Positions 24,960 through 33,800 of a stretch of DNA of 64,000 nt are shown here, piece after piece. The notes under the pieces were generated by a model, which saw only the letters and a list, made by a program, of their open reading frames with translations, made no database searches and was not told the origin of the DNA. The translations under genes were made by a program, and so were the position numbers. This DNA comes from Sulfopaludibacter sp035606355 (GTDB lineage: Bacteria; Acidobacteriota; Terriglobia; Bryobacterales; Bryobacteraceae), in assembly GCA_035606355.1 (NCBI GenBank), contig DATNFO010000067.1, positions 77,421-141,420 on the forward strand, in the 5' to 3' direction. Each line of letters begins with the position of its first letter. The stretch's first letter is position 1.

Positions 24960-27563
24960 CTACTCCTCCCGCAGCACCCGCATCGGCTCGACCCGCGCCG
25001 CCCGCGCCGCCGGCAGCAGCGACGCCGCCATCGATACCGCGACCACCAGCACAATCACTCCCGTCATCGTAACTGCGTCCCACGGCGAGACTCCGAACAG
25101 CATTCCGGCCAGCACCTTCGTGAACGCCGCGGCCAGCCCCAGTCCCGCCGCACACCCGATCAACGACACAAGCATTCCCTGTCCGAGGAACTGCCGCACA
25201 ATTTGAAGACGCACCGCCCCGAGCGCCAGCCGCAGTCCCACCTCGCGTTGCCGTATGTTCACCAGGTAGCTGAGCGTGCCATACAGGCCGATACACGCCA
25301 GCAGAATCGCGGTGAGCGCGAAGAAGGTCAGCAGCACGGTGCGCAGCCGGTTTTCCGCGAATGCATCGGAGATGTGTGTCGTAAGCGGCGAAATGTCATA
25401 CACGGATCGGGAGGGCTCCACTTCGTGCAGTTTGTGGCGCACGCTTTCCGCCAGCGCCAGTGGGTCGCCGTGCGTGCGCGCCAGGAAGTACAGGCCGGGT
25501 TGCATAATCAGACCGCAGTAATAGATGGTCGGGACGGGCTCGTGATCCAGGCCGCGTTCGCGCGCATCGCCCACAATGCCGCGCACCACCGCGGTGGGAA
25601 AGTACGGACTGCTCGGCTGCCCCAGGTGTTTGCCGATCGGGTTGGAGCCGCCGAAATAGGTATTCGCGAAGGAACGGTTCACCATCATTCCGGGAGTATT
25701 GGACTCCTCCGGGCACATGTCTCCCGCCAGAAGCGGAATGCGCATTGTCGCAAAATATCCGGCGCTGCCGATGCGCGATTCGGCAATTATTTTCGATTCG
25801 CTTTGCGGCCTGCCCTCTGCCACGCTGAGTTCCGCCGGGAAACTGCTCGGCACACCGGGAAGCAGGAACGTCGCGGCCGCGGATTCCACTCCCGGCACCG
25901 CCGCCACGGCTTCCAGGATGCGTTTTACCGTTTGCCCGGACTGCTTCAAGTTGCCTGTTTCTCCCCAGGACGCGCTGATTCGGAACGTGAGCACGTGATT
26001 GGGATCGAACCCTCCCGCTACACGGCCCAATGCCTGAAAGCTGCGCAGCAGCAGGCCGGCGCCGGCGAGCAGCATCACCGCCAGCGCTACCTGCACACCC
26101 ACCAGCACGAACTGCACCGGCCGGCGCGCCGACACTTGAGAGCGGCCTGCCAAAGCTAGCGATCCCGACAAACTGCGGCGCGTCCCGGAAATCACCGGCA
26201 CAAGCCCGCACACCAGCGTCGCCGCCACCGCGCAGACCAGCGAATAAACGACGATGCGCCAATCGAGCCCGATTTCATCGACGCGCGGCAGATCCTTGGC
26301 CAGGACGCGGAAAACATGTGTCGCGGCCGAGGCGAGGCCAAGACCCACGCCGGCACCCGTCAGCGCCAAAAGAAAAATCTCCATCAGCAACTGCCCCGCC
26401 ACCGAAGCGCGCGACGCTCCCAGGCTGAAGCGCACCGCGATCTCATGCTGCCGTCCGGCCGCTCGCGAAAGCAGCAGCGCCGCGATGTTGGTGCAGGCGA
26501 TCAGCAGCAGCAGCGTCACCGCCCCGAACACCACCCACAGCGACTGCCGCACTCCCCCAACCGTCTGTTCTTTCAGCGGCTCCACCACGGCGCGGATCTG
26601 CGAGTCCGTCTTCGGAAATTCGCGGCCGAGATCCGCCTGCAACGTCGCCAGATCGGCGCGCGCCTTGGCGAGCGGCACACCGGGCTTCAGCCGCCCGATT
26701 CCGTTGAACCAGGTCAGATCGCGGCCGCGGGCGAATGGGTAATCCGGCGCGCTTACGGACCAAAGGTCGACATTCCGCTGAACGAACGCCATGGAGGGCG
26801 GCAGCACGCCGATGATGGTGGCGGCGGACTGCCCCAGCCGGACAGTCTTACCGATGGCATCGGGACTCGCGCCGAAGCGCCTCCGCCAATAGCGATCGCT
26901 GATCAGGATCGCGTTCGGACCTCCGGCGTGTTCCTCGGCGGGACTGAAGTCGCGGCCGAGTTCCGGGGCGACGCCCCACACCTGCAGGAATCGAGGCGCT
27001 ACTAAGGCGTGCGTCAACTTCTCCGGCAAATCGCCGGAGAATTCGGAGTCGTCCTCGGTATAGTAGCCGCTGATCGCCTGGAAGGTATGGTTCATCCGGT
27101 TCCAGTCTTCCAGCCGCGCGGGAGAAATTTGCGGCTGCGGCGTCTTAGCCTGGATCTGCACAATGCTCACGATCCGCTCGCTGTTCGGGAAGGGCAGCGG
27201 CCGCAGCAGCACCGAATTGATCGCCGAAAAAACTGCGCTATTGGCTCCAATCCCCAGCGCCAGCGTCAGCACAACCGTGATCGAGAAGGCGGGAGATTTC
27301 GCGAGCGCGCGTAACGACAGGCGAAGACTCCGCAAGATCGCATCAAACCCTTCAGAGATGTCCATATCCCTCGTCCTTTCGATCTGCGTGGTGTAATTGC
27401 CGAACTGCCGCCGGGCCAGGCGGGCAGCGGCCTCGGCGTCCATACCGGAATCCTGCAGTTCCGCGACGCGCTCAGAGACGTGGAAACGCAATTCGCGTTC
27501 CAGGTCGCGATCCAGGCGCCCCGGGCGGATCGCGTTCAGCAGCCGGCCCAACCATCTACGCAT
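24960..27563 (-). CDS. ADOP-type ABC permease (MacB/FtsX duplicated), PadR-linked, copy 2
   Basis: About 867 residues from ATG 27561-27563 (MRRWLGRLLNAIRPGRLDRD); a start at 27584 is possible. The soluble prefix (LERELRFHVSERVAELQDSG ... ARRQFGNYTTQ) precedes two MacB-core plus FtsX units (AFSITVVLTLALGIGANSAV; VTLLLLIACTNIAALLLSRA; LACIGLYGTLSYLVNIRQRE; ending RVEPMRVLREE). It is the same class as the permease at 11.7 kb but clearly diverged from it. It overlaps the PadR stop by 8 bp, implying translational coupling. No ATPase partner is adjacent. Confidence 0.92.
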   Translation of the reverse strand: MRRWLGRLLNAIRPGRLDRDLERELRFHVSERVAELQDSGMDAEAAARLARRQFGNYTTQIERTRDMDISEGFDAILRSLRLSLRALAKSPAFSITVVLTLALGIGANSAVFSAINSVLLRPLPFPNSERIVSIVQIQAKTPQPQISPARLEDWNRMNHTFQAISGYYTEDDSEFSGDLPEKLTHALVAPRFLQVWGVAPELGRDFSPAEEHAGGPNAILISDRYWRRRFGASPDAIGKTVRLGQSAATIIGVLPPSMAFVQRNVDLWSVSAPDYPFARGRDLTWFNGIGRLKPGVPLAKARADLATLQADLGREFPKTDSQIRAVVEPLKEQTVGGVRQSLWVVFGAVTLLLLIACTNIAALLLSRAAGRQHEIAVRFSLGASRASVAGQLLMEIFLLALTGAGVGLGLASAATHVFRVLAKDLPRVDEIGLDWRIVVYSLVCAVAATLVCGLVPVISGTRRSLSGSLALAGRSQVSARRPVQFVLVGVQVALAVMLLAGAGLLLRSFQALGRVAGGFDPNHVLTFRISASWGETGNLKQSGQTVKRILEAVAAVPGVESAAATFLLPGVPSSFPAELSVAEGRPQSESKIIAESRIGSAGYFATMRIPLLAGDMCPEESNTPGMMVNRSFANTYFGGSNPIGKHLGQPSSPYFPTAVVRGIVGDARERGLDHEPVPTIYYCGLIMQPGLYFLARTHGDPLALAESVRHKLHEVEPSRSVYDISPLTTHISDAFAENRLRTVLLTFFALTAILLACIGLYGTLSYLVNIRQREVGLRLALGAVRLQIVRQFLGQGMLVSLIGCAAGLGLAAAFTKVLAGMLFGVSPWDAVTMTGVIVLVVAVSMAASLLPAARAARVEPMRVLREE

Positions 27564-27891
27564 AATCCAGAACCTTGCCGACACCCGCTGTCAGGCGCGT
27601 CCAGTTCTCCTCTTCTTGGGCGAGTTGTTTCCGGCCGGAGGGTGTGAGCGAGTAGAAGCGCGCCTCGCGATTCTTTTCGGTCATGCCCCATTCGGCGCGC
27701 ACCCAACCGGCCTGCTCCATGCGGTGCAGTGCCGGGTAGAGCGACCCTTCCTCAACGCGCAGCAGTTGATCCGAAACGGAGTGGATGTGCGCGGTGATGG
27801 CGTATCCATGCAAGCGCTTCTGCCGCGCCAGGGTTTTCAGAATCAGCAGCACCAGGGTGCCTTGCAGAATGTCGTTCTTTCTTGTTCCCAC
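27556..27891 (-). CDS. PadR family transcriptional regulator
   Basis: 111 residues from GTG 27889-27891. PadR signatures are NDILQGTLVLLILKTLARQK, LHGYAITAHIHSVSDQLLRV, EEGSLYPALHRMEQAGWVRA, and REARFYSLTPSGRKQLAQEE. It is compact, lacking the C-terminal coiled region of larger PadR proteins. The stop overlaps the permease start. A TAGCTA-rich dyad lies 13-34 bp upstream of the start codon and could be its operator. Confidence 0.92.
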   Translation of the reverse strand: MGTRKNDILQGTLVLLILKTLARQKRLHGYAITAHIHSVSDQLLRVEEGSLYPALHRMEQAGWVRAEWGMTEKNREARFYSLTPSGRKQLAQEEENWTRLTAGVGKVLDYA

Positions 27892-27903
27892 GCGACTACC
27901 AAT

Positions 27904-27925
27904 CTAGCTATGCCTAATTAGCTAG
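27904..27925. promoter_or_regulatory. CTAGCTA/TAGCTAG dyad upstream of second padR
   Basis: CTAGCTA (27904-27910) and TAGCTAG (27919-27925) form a perfect 7-bp inverted repeat with an 8-bp spacer, AT-rich against the high-GC background and just upstream of the PadR GTG. It may be the operator, the promoter -10 region, or both. Confidence 0.4.
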
Positions 27926-28043
27926 GCCTCACTCTAGAGTTTGGACGTCCCGGGTGTCAAAAGGTTAGGAAAGGCGGCGGACGCGGCAGCCGGGAGAGCG
28001 GCTCGCCACGCATTCATGCCAGGCCAAGTATTATCATTTGGCT

Positions 28044-28313
28044 ATGCTCCGTTACCACGTCGCGTTCTACCTCCCACAGAAAACGGGCCAAATGGTCGTG
28101 GCGGAGGCTCTCGATTTTCCAGGTGCGGCAACGCAAGGTTTCGACCTGGCGGACGCGCGCCTGATGATTGCAAGTGCTCTCGAAGATCTTGCCGCGGCGT
28201 TGCTTGAGGAGGGTAGGCCGCTCCCTGTACCTTCGGACGACGCATACAGCCCCGAGGCCGATCTCATCGAGTTGGTGCCGCCGTCGGTTCACGCAGGAAG
28301 CGCTCCGAGGTGA
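28044..28313 (+). CDS. HicB-like antitoxin
   Basis: 89 residues from ATG 28044. The partial RNase-H-like HicB fold is visible: MLRYHVAFYLPQKTGQMVVA, EALDFPGAATQGFDLADARL, and MIASALEDLAAALLEEGRPL. No C-terminal DNA-binding domain follows. In hicAB loci HicB neutralises the mRNA-cleaving toxin HicA. Here the downstream hicA, which overlaps this stop (GTGA), is broken, so this gene is probably an orphan antitoxin. Confidence 0.8.
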   Translation: MLRYHVAFYLPQKTGQMVVAEALDFPGAATQGFDLADARLMIASALEDLAAALLEEGRPLPVPSDDAYSPEADLIELVPPSVHAGSAPR

Positions 28314-28700
28314 AACGCCACGAATTGCTGGACCACCTCCACCGGCATGCCCCGGGAACGTGGCCGTCATACGATCTTCTCGAACCCGGCGACGGGTGCA
28401 AGAGCTCCGGTGCCGCGGGCGTCCCGCGCTGGCGCAGGTAGATTGCGTGACCTCGGACATGAGTGCATCCATGTTGGCGAGGTCGGGATGTCAGCAGCCG
28501 ATGACGAGAAAATTCATGAATTCGCACTCCGGAAGAACGCTTTCGTCGTGACTCTCGACGCGGACTGGACAGCCGTCACTCAAATACAGCTGCCTCCGGG
28601 TAGCGCGTCTCATCCGGCCGGAGTGGGTCGCTCCCGGTTGGTCATCATTGCCAATATGGTTGACTGCGGAAGCGACGGCGGCCGAAGGACGCCGATCTAA
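28310..28700 (+). pseudogene. Chimeric toxin remnant: HicA fragment joined to DUF5615-like fragment
   Basis: From GTG 28310 the frame gives a HicA N-terminus (KRHELLDHLHRHAPG) and then leaves the family. The HicA core continues in another frame as GRHTIFSNPATGARAPVPR (from about 28362). That frame runs without the HicA C-terminus into GHECIHVGEVGMSAADDEKI, then HEFALRKNAFVVTLDADW, the core of DUF5615 (PIN-like) toxins, whose usual N-terminus (LLDENLP) is missing. The tail to 28700 matches nothing I know. Two toxin genes have therefore been fused by deletion and frameshift. Confidence 0.65.
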
Positions 28701-28795
28701 CTCTGTCCGTACCGTCGGCAATTCGTACGGCACCGGAAGCGTCCAGCCCAAACCTGGCATACGGCTGTAGGCATTCCAAAGAACTTTAACAGTGG

Positions 28796-29659
28796 CTAGA
28801 CTCCGATGGTTTGGATTAGGCACGTGAACATCGTGCGCGTGAACTCATCAAGGTGGAAGGGCGCCAAAAGTTCCCGCCGATACGGATGATAACCGAACGG
28901 TCTGCGAGTTCGGACCGGAGTAAAGATGTAGAACCACACGGCCGCCTGCGCACTCCTTCCAGCCCAAAACCGCTCGGTTTCACGCGCAAGCGAGCGAAGA
29001 CGTTCGTCGAGGAACCGGTGTCCATCCGCTATGTTTTCGACCTCGGGGATTTCTTCAGGGTCACCCGCATTTACTAGGCGTGAGGCCGACAGTGCAAGAA
29101 CCTTGAGGTCCGCGTTATCAGTTCCCAACTGTGAAATCGCCTTTCCAATGTTCTTCTCCAATCCAGCCGAACTCAGCGGACGCTTACACTGCACCGCGAC
29201 CCGTAGGCCCGCGAAGTCGAATGAAATGTCAGGGCCGCTATCAAATGCCGGAGTTAGGCCGGCTGCGGCAAGACGGCCAGCGATTACCAATTCGAAACCA
29301 AAATTACGCCCAGCATTATTCTGTGCCGTTTCGAGGAATGGATCGGCCGGACCCTGAAGCGCGCGCTCGATGGGCGCGGCCGGAATGTGATCGCCAAAGC
29401 TTCTCCGAAGTGCAGAAGCCGCGCGAACGAACTCGTCAGCTTCCATGTAGCTCCAAAGAATCTCGCGAGCCCTTGCCCAAGAAATGCTGGCCTGAAGTAG
29501 CTCCATTTCATTGCGGGTTTCGACGCCGAGCATCTGTCGAATGTTGTCTCTATATCGGCGGATTCGATCGTGGCAATTATGCCCCAATGATCTTAACCAA
29601 GCATCAAGATCATCGAGCGCCAAGAGCGTCCGCTGAAAATCATACGGCTCCAATTCCAT
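28796..29659 (-). CDS. Unrecognised protein with PD-(D/E)XK nuclease-like core
   Basis: 287 residues, no signal peptide. I do not recognise a named family. The central part has a restriction-endonuclease-like motif series: a helix with Glu123 (NFGFELVIAGRLAAAG), GPDISFDFAG with PD at 143-144, and RVAVQCKRPLSS with Q157-C-K159. Together these match E ... PD ... (D/E/Q)xK. The N-terminal 110 residues are helical and acidic; the C-terminus is Arg/Tyr/Phe-rich (VWFYIFTPVRTRRPFGYH). It stands alone next to a decayed toxin-antitoxin locus in a gene-poor patch, a setting typical of accessory or defence genes. Nuclease activity is inferred from the motif only. Confidence 0.65.
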   Translation of the reverse strand: MELEPYDFQRTLLALDDLDAWLRSLGHNCHDRIRRYRDNIRQMLGVETRNEMELLQASISWARAREILWSYMEADEFVRAASALRRSFGDHIPAAPIERALQGPADPFLETAQNNAGRNFGFELVIAGRLAAAGLTPAFDSGPDISFDFAGLRVAVQCKRPLSSAGLEKNIGKAISQLGTDNADLKVLALSASRLVNAGDPEEIPEVENIADGHRFLDERLRSLARETERFWAGRSAQAAVWFYIFTPVRTRRPFGYHPYRRELLAPFHLDEFTRTMFTCLIQTIGV

Positions 29660-29998
29660 GATGATGTGCCTCTACATCTGGCCGCTTGGACCGACATGAA
29701 CCGGATCAGCCATAGTTTACCGCCCTGCTCACAAAGGGTCGTCGTTGACCTTCGTCCGGATCGTCGGCGGTTCGTACAAAGCTTCGTGCCGCCTGTGCTT
29801 CGTACGAGTAGCGCGTGACACACTCGCACCCGCACCGTTCTAACGAGCTGCTCATCGCACCGCTTCGGCGAATGCGGACGTATAGAGTTGGCATCTCTCG
29901 AGCCCGCACTACCTCTGCCTGAAATCGCGCGTTTCGACCGGAAAGAGGAGACAAGGGGGTGAACGCCGGTTTTCGACGATTCCATTAAACTGGGCTGC
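29660..29998. other. Gene-poor intergenic stretch
   Basis: 339 bp between the nuclease-like gene and a secreted-protein gene. I see no supported reading frame, RNA gene or strong hairpin; short frames here have no family features. Promoters for both divergent neighbours must lie in it, but I could not pick out convincing -35/-10 pairs. Confidence 0.5.
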
Positions 29999-30436
29999 AT
30001 GAGTACTCGCACCAGATGTCTGGCTTTTCTCTCCGGGACCCTGGCTATTTTCTGCAGTTGGCACATTGCCTACGCCGACACTGCGCCGTGCGATCTCCTC
30101 ACGCAAACTCAAGTGAGCCACGCCGTCGGGGTGAGCGTCACCGCCGGCGCTCCGATTGCCACCACTGGGTGCAGTTGGACGTCGACGGGCAAAACGAACC
30201 TGACGGTCACGGTCTCGATGCAGAGCGACAGGATGTTCGAGGGCGCCAAGCGAGGCGCCACAACGCCGGTCTCTGGCGTTGGCGACGAGGCGTTCTTCAC
30301 AGGCGTCCAGAATTTCTCCAGCCTGTGGGTGCGAAAAGGATCCAAGTACCTTCTCGTGCGCATCTACGGGCTCTCCGTGGCCGAAGCGCAGCCGAAGCTG
30401 AAAGACCTCGCCACCACCGCACTCTCGAAGCTGTAA
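29999..30436 (+). CDS. Small secreted protein, DUF3558-like
   Basis: 145 residues from ATG 29999. A signal peptide (CLAFLSGTLAIFCSWHIAYA) precedes a compact domain containing CDLLTQTQVSHAVGVSVTAG, then a second Cys (TTGCSWTSTGKTNLTVTVSM) and VSGVGDEAFFTGVQNFSSLW. The Cys spacing and the G-V-G-D-E-A-F motif resemble DUF3558-type secreted proteins and related solute-binding-like domains. Function is unknown. The gene is isolated, with more than 300 bp of non-coding DNA on each side. Confidence 0.8.
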   Translation: MSTRTRCLAFLSGTLAIFCSWHIAYADTAPCDLLTQTQVSHAVGVSVTAGAPIATTGCSWTSTGKTNLTVTVSMQSDRMFEGAKRGATTPVSGVGDEAFFTGVQNFSSLWVRKGSKYLLVRIYGLSVAEAQPKLKDLATTALSKL

Positions 30437-30858
30437 ACGCGATCTCAGGTACTCGCCTGAAGCGTAAGAAGTGGATCAAACACCAACTGCCGCACCTCAT
30501 CTGCGAACCGTGAATCGAAGGGTCTGAGCGGAACGAAGGTCTTGGGCTGACTACCGCGACGGCCCCTCGGACGCAGTCGGAACCCGACTGCGGGAGCAAT
30601 GAACCAACTCGCACTCCCGCGATATGGGACCGCTCGTCAGCTTTCTCGCGGCTGGCTTGGAATGCAGGCACGGCAACAAAGTAATACCCGTGCGGATGCC
30701 GGGGGTAACCGTTCGACCCGTTAAATTCCCCACCTACGGTTGCTTTGCCCCCAAAAAGCTGATATACAAGATCAACAAAGTAAACCTAATCCAGTAGCGG
30801 TCTCATTTAAGGGAGTTGGGCGGCCGTCATCGGCCGTGCTTATTTTTGGAGGTAGTTC
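30437..30858. other. Long leader/intergenic region before the TonB-dependent receptor
   Basis: 422 bp without a supported gene. The last 45 bp hold a GC hairpin and the ribosome site of the receptor gene. The segment 30690-30780 has complementary G- and C-runs that could fold, but it matches no riboswitch class that I can recognise. Confidence 0.5.
30821..30852 (+). promoter_or_regulatory. Leader hairpin plus strong ribosome site of TonB-dependent receptor
   Basis: CGGCCG-tcat-CGGCCG (30821-30836) is a perfect 6-bp hairpin, followed by TGCTTATTTTT and then GGAGG (30848-30852), 6 nt before the ATG. The hairpin plus T-rich run looks like a weak intrinsic terminator, so attenuation or mRNA stabilisation is possible. 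Confidence 0.45.
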
Positions 30859-33800
30859 ATGAGGGATACGTTGCGCCATCGGCGCCCCGGAATGCGTGCA
30901 CTTGCGCTGTCAGCGCTCTTGTTTGCATCCATTTCTGCTTACAGCCAGACCATGACCACCGGCGATATCGTCGGCACGGTAACTGATGCCAGCGGCGCCG
31001 TCGTGCCCGCGGCCAAGGTCACGGCTAAATTCACTGGAACGAATGAAGTTCGCAGCACCGTAACCAACGCGAACGGACAATATCGCTTCTCTCTCCTGCA
31101 ACCGGGCGAGTACGAAGTTACCGGCGAAGCTCCGGGGTTGCGTTCCAACACTCAGCGCTTCAACCTGCTCATCGGCCAGGAAGCCGCGATGAATCTCAAG
31201 CTGGAAGTGCAGTCGGCCCAGCAGGTCATCGAAGTCCAGGGCAACACCGCGATTCTGCAGACGGAAAACGCGAATCTCGCCAGCGGCTTCGATACGCTGC
31301 AGATGACGCAGCTTCCGGCCAACGGCGGCGATATCACGACCATCGCGTTCACCGTCCCCGGCGTGCTCGTCGGCAAGGGCGGCGGTAACTTCATTACCAA
31401 CGGAATCCCCGGCGCATCCAACCTGTTCACGTTGAACGGCGCCGATGATATGGATCCTTACCTCAACATCAATAACTCCGGCGCCAGCAACAACACGCTC
31501 GGAGCGAATGAAGTGGCCGAGGCTTCCGTGGTGCTCAACGCCTTCAGCGCCGATTACGGCCGCATGGCGGGAGCGCAGGTGAACTTCGTCGGGCGCACCG
31601 GCTCCAACAGCTTCCACGGCAACCTATTCCATAACTACAACGACAAGATCCTGAACGCCAACACCTTCTTCAACAACCAGGTGGGCCTGCAGGAGCCGCG
31701 CAGCGATTCGCACAACTTCGGCGGCTACGTCGCCGGACCGGTGAAAAAGAACAAGCTGTTCTTCTTCTTCAACTACGAAAGCCTGCAATACGCGCTGCCT
31801 GCTTCCGGCAACGTGACCATTCCCTCGCCGCAGCTACAGCAGTACACGCTGGCGCACATCCCGTCTTCCGCAACCGTCCTCTATCAGGATGCCTTTAAGC
31901 TGTGGAACGGCGCTACCGGCGCTGCTCACGCCATTCCGGTGATCAACGGCAACGGTCCGCTGCAGGACGGCAATAAGCACCTCGGCTGCGGAACCGGCAC
32001 TTTCTGGAATGGGAACATCCAGGCGCCCGGCGGCGGCATCTTCGGTAAAGACGTCTCCTGCAGCTACGCTTTCGCGGAAAACGCGGGCGAAGTCAACAAG
32101 GAAAGCCTCATCACCGGCCGCGCCGATTACAACATCAGCGACAAGCAGAAGATCAGCGCCCGCTATAACTACGATTGGGGCCTTCAGGCCACCGGCGTAA
32201 ACTTCATCAGCCCGGATTTCAATCAGGTCAGCAATCAGCCTGCTCATCAGGGCCAGTTCACGTACACGTATGCGATCAACCCGACCATCGTGAATAACTT
32301 CATCGGTTCGGCTTCGTATTACAGCGCCATCTTCACTTACCCGGACCTTCAAAAAGCCATCAGCCTGATGCCGGACACCATGAGCCCCGGCGACGGTTGC
32401 TGCTCCGGCATCGGTATCGCCACGAACTTCCCGCAGGGCCGCAACGTCGGCCAGGCGCAGATCGCCGACGATCTCACCTGGGTCAAGGGCAAGCACAGCA
32501 TCAAGACGGGCGTCAACTGGCGCTACAACAAAATCACGGACTACACCAACTCCGAGGGCGCATATGTCGGCCAGTACAATTTCAGTGACCTCACTGACTT
32601 TGCAACCGGTCAGATCAACTCCACCGGCTTGGGCAGTTCCTTCAGCCAGGCGTTCCCGAACCTGCCGCGCGTTCACCTGCGCATGAGTTCGCTGGGCGCT
32701 TACCTGCAGGACGAGTGGCAGGTGAACCGCAAGCTCACCCTCACGCTCGCATTCCGCGTCGAGCACGATGGCAACCCGGCCTGCGTCGACAATTGCTTCG
32801 CGCGCATGAACACCCAATTCGGCACGCCGGGCTATGTGGGCGGAGCCACCGTTCCCTACAACCAGACGATTACCAGCGGACTTCACAACCTCTATAACAG
32901 CCTCGAGTCCGTAATTCCCGAACCGCGCTTCGGCTTCGCCTACAAGCTGGACAACAAGACCGTGCTCCGCGGCGGCGTCGGCTCTTTCGCCAATCTCTTC
33001 GCGGGCAGCGTAGCTTCCAGCGTGTTCCGCAATGCTCCGAGCGTGTTTAGTCCGCGCGTTTCGTTCGGCCAGGTTGGTCTCATCACCGATCCGAACAGCT
33101 CGGCTTACGCCGCACAGGCCGCCGCGAACGTGTTCCGCAGCAGTTTCTCGCAAGGCGCCACGCTCACGCAGGTCCAGTCGGCGCTGGGTAAGATTCCGTT
33201 TGCCGCTCCGAACTACTATTCCGCCCCCAACGATTTCGTCGCCCCCAAGGTCACGGAGTGGAGCGCGGAACTCCAGCGGCAGATCACCAATCACGAAGTG
33301 CTCGCCGTTACTTACACCGGCAACCACGGTTATGACCAGGCGATGAGCAATCAATGGGCGAATTCGTTTCTGCTGCTCGCCTCCAACGGCCAGAACAAGT
33401 TCTACGGCACCAACTTCGCCGGGCTGCCGACGGCCGCGCCAGATCCGCGCTTCCTGACCGTGACGCAGGTGCTGACGGCCGGCTACTCGAATTACGACGC
33501 TATGACCGTGCAATTGCGCCACTCCATGAACTACGGCTTCCAGGGGCAGATCGCCTGGACGTGGTCTCATGCGCTCGGCGATAGCACCGTGTACAACCCG
33601 TACAACCTGCACTTCGGTTACGGCAACCAGAGCTTCGATGTTCGCCACGCCATCGTTAGCGATCTCATCTGGAATGAGCCGCACCGCTTCGCCAACAAAG
33701 CGCTCCAAGCGGCGTTCGGCGGCTGGACTTTCGGCATGAAGATGTACATCTACACCGGCAGCCCGTTCTCGTCCAGCGATAGCAAGATCCCCGCCCAGAT

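Noticed and set aside
11665..27563. Search for an ABC ATPase next to the two PadR-linked ADOP permeases
   Set aside because: No Walker A/B plus LSGGQ gene is adjacent to either; these are orphan permeases as is usual for the class.
30690..30790. Possible riboswitch in the leader of the TonB-dependent receptor
   Set aside because: Complementary G/C runs exist, but I could not match the conserved core of any class I know (cobalamin, c-di-GMP, others).
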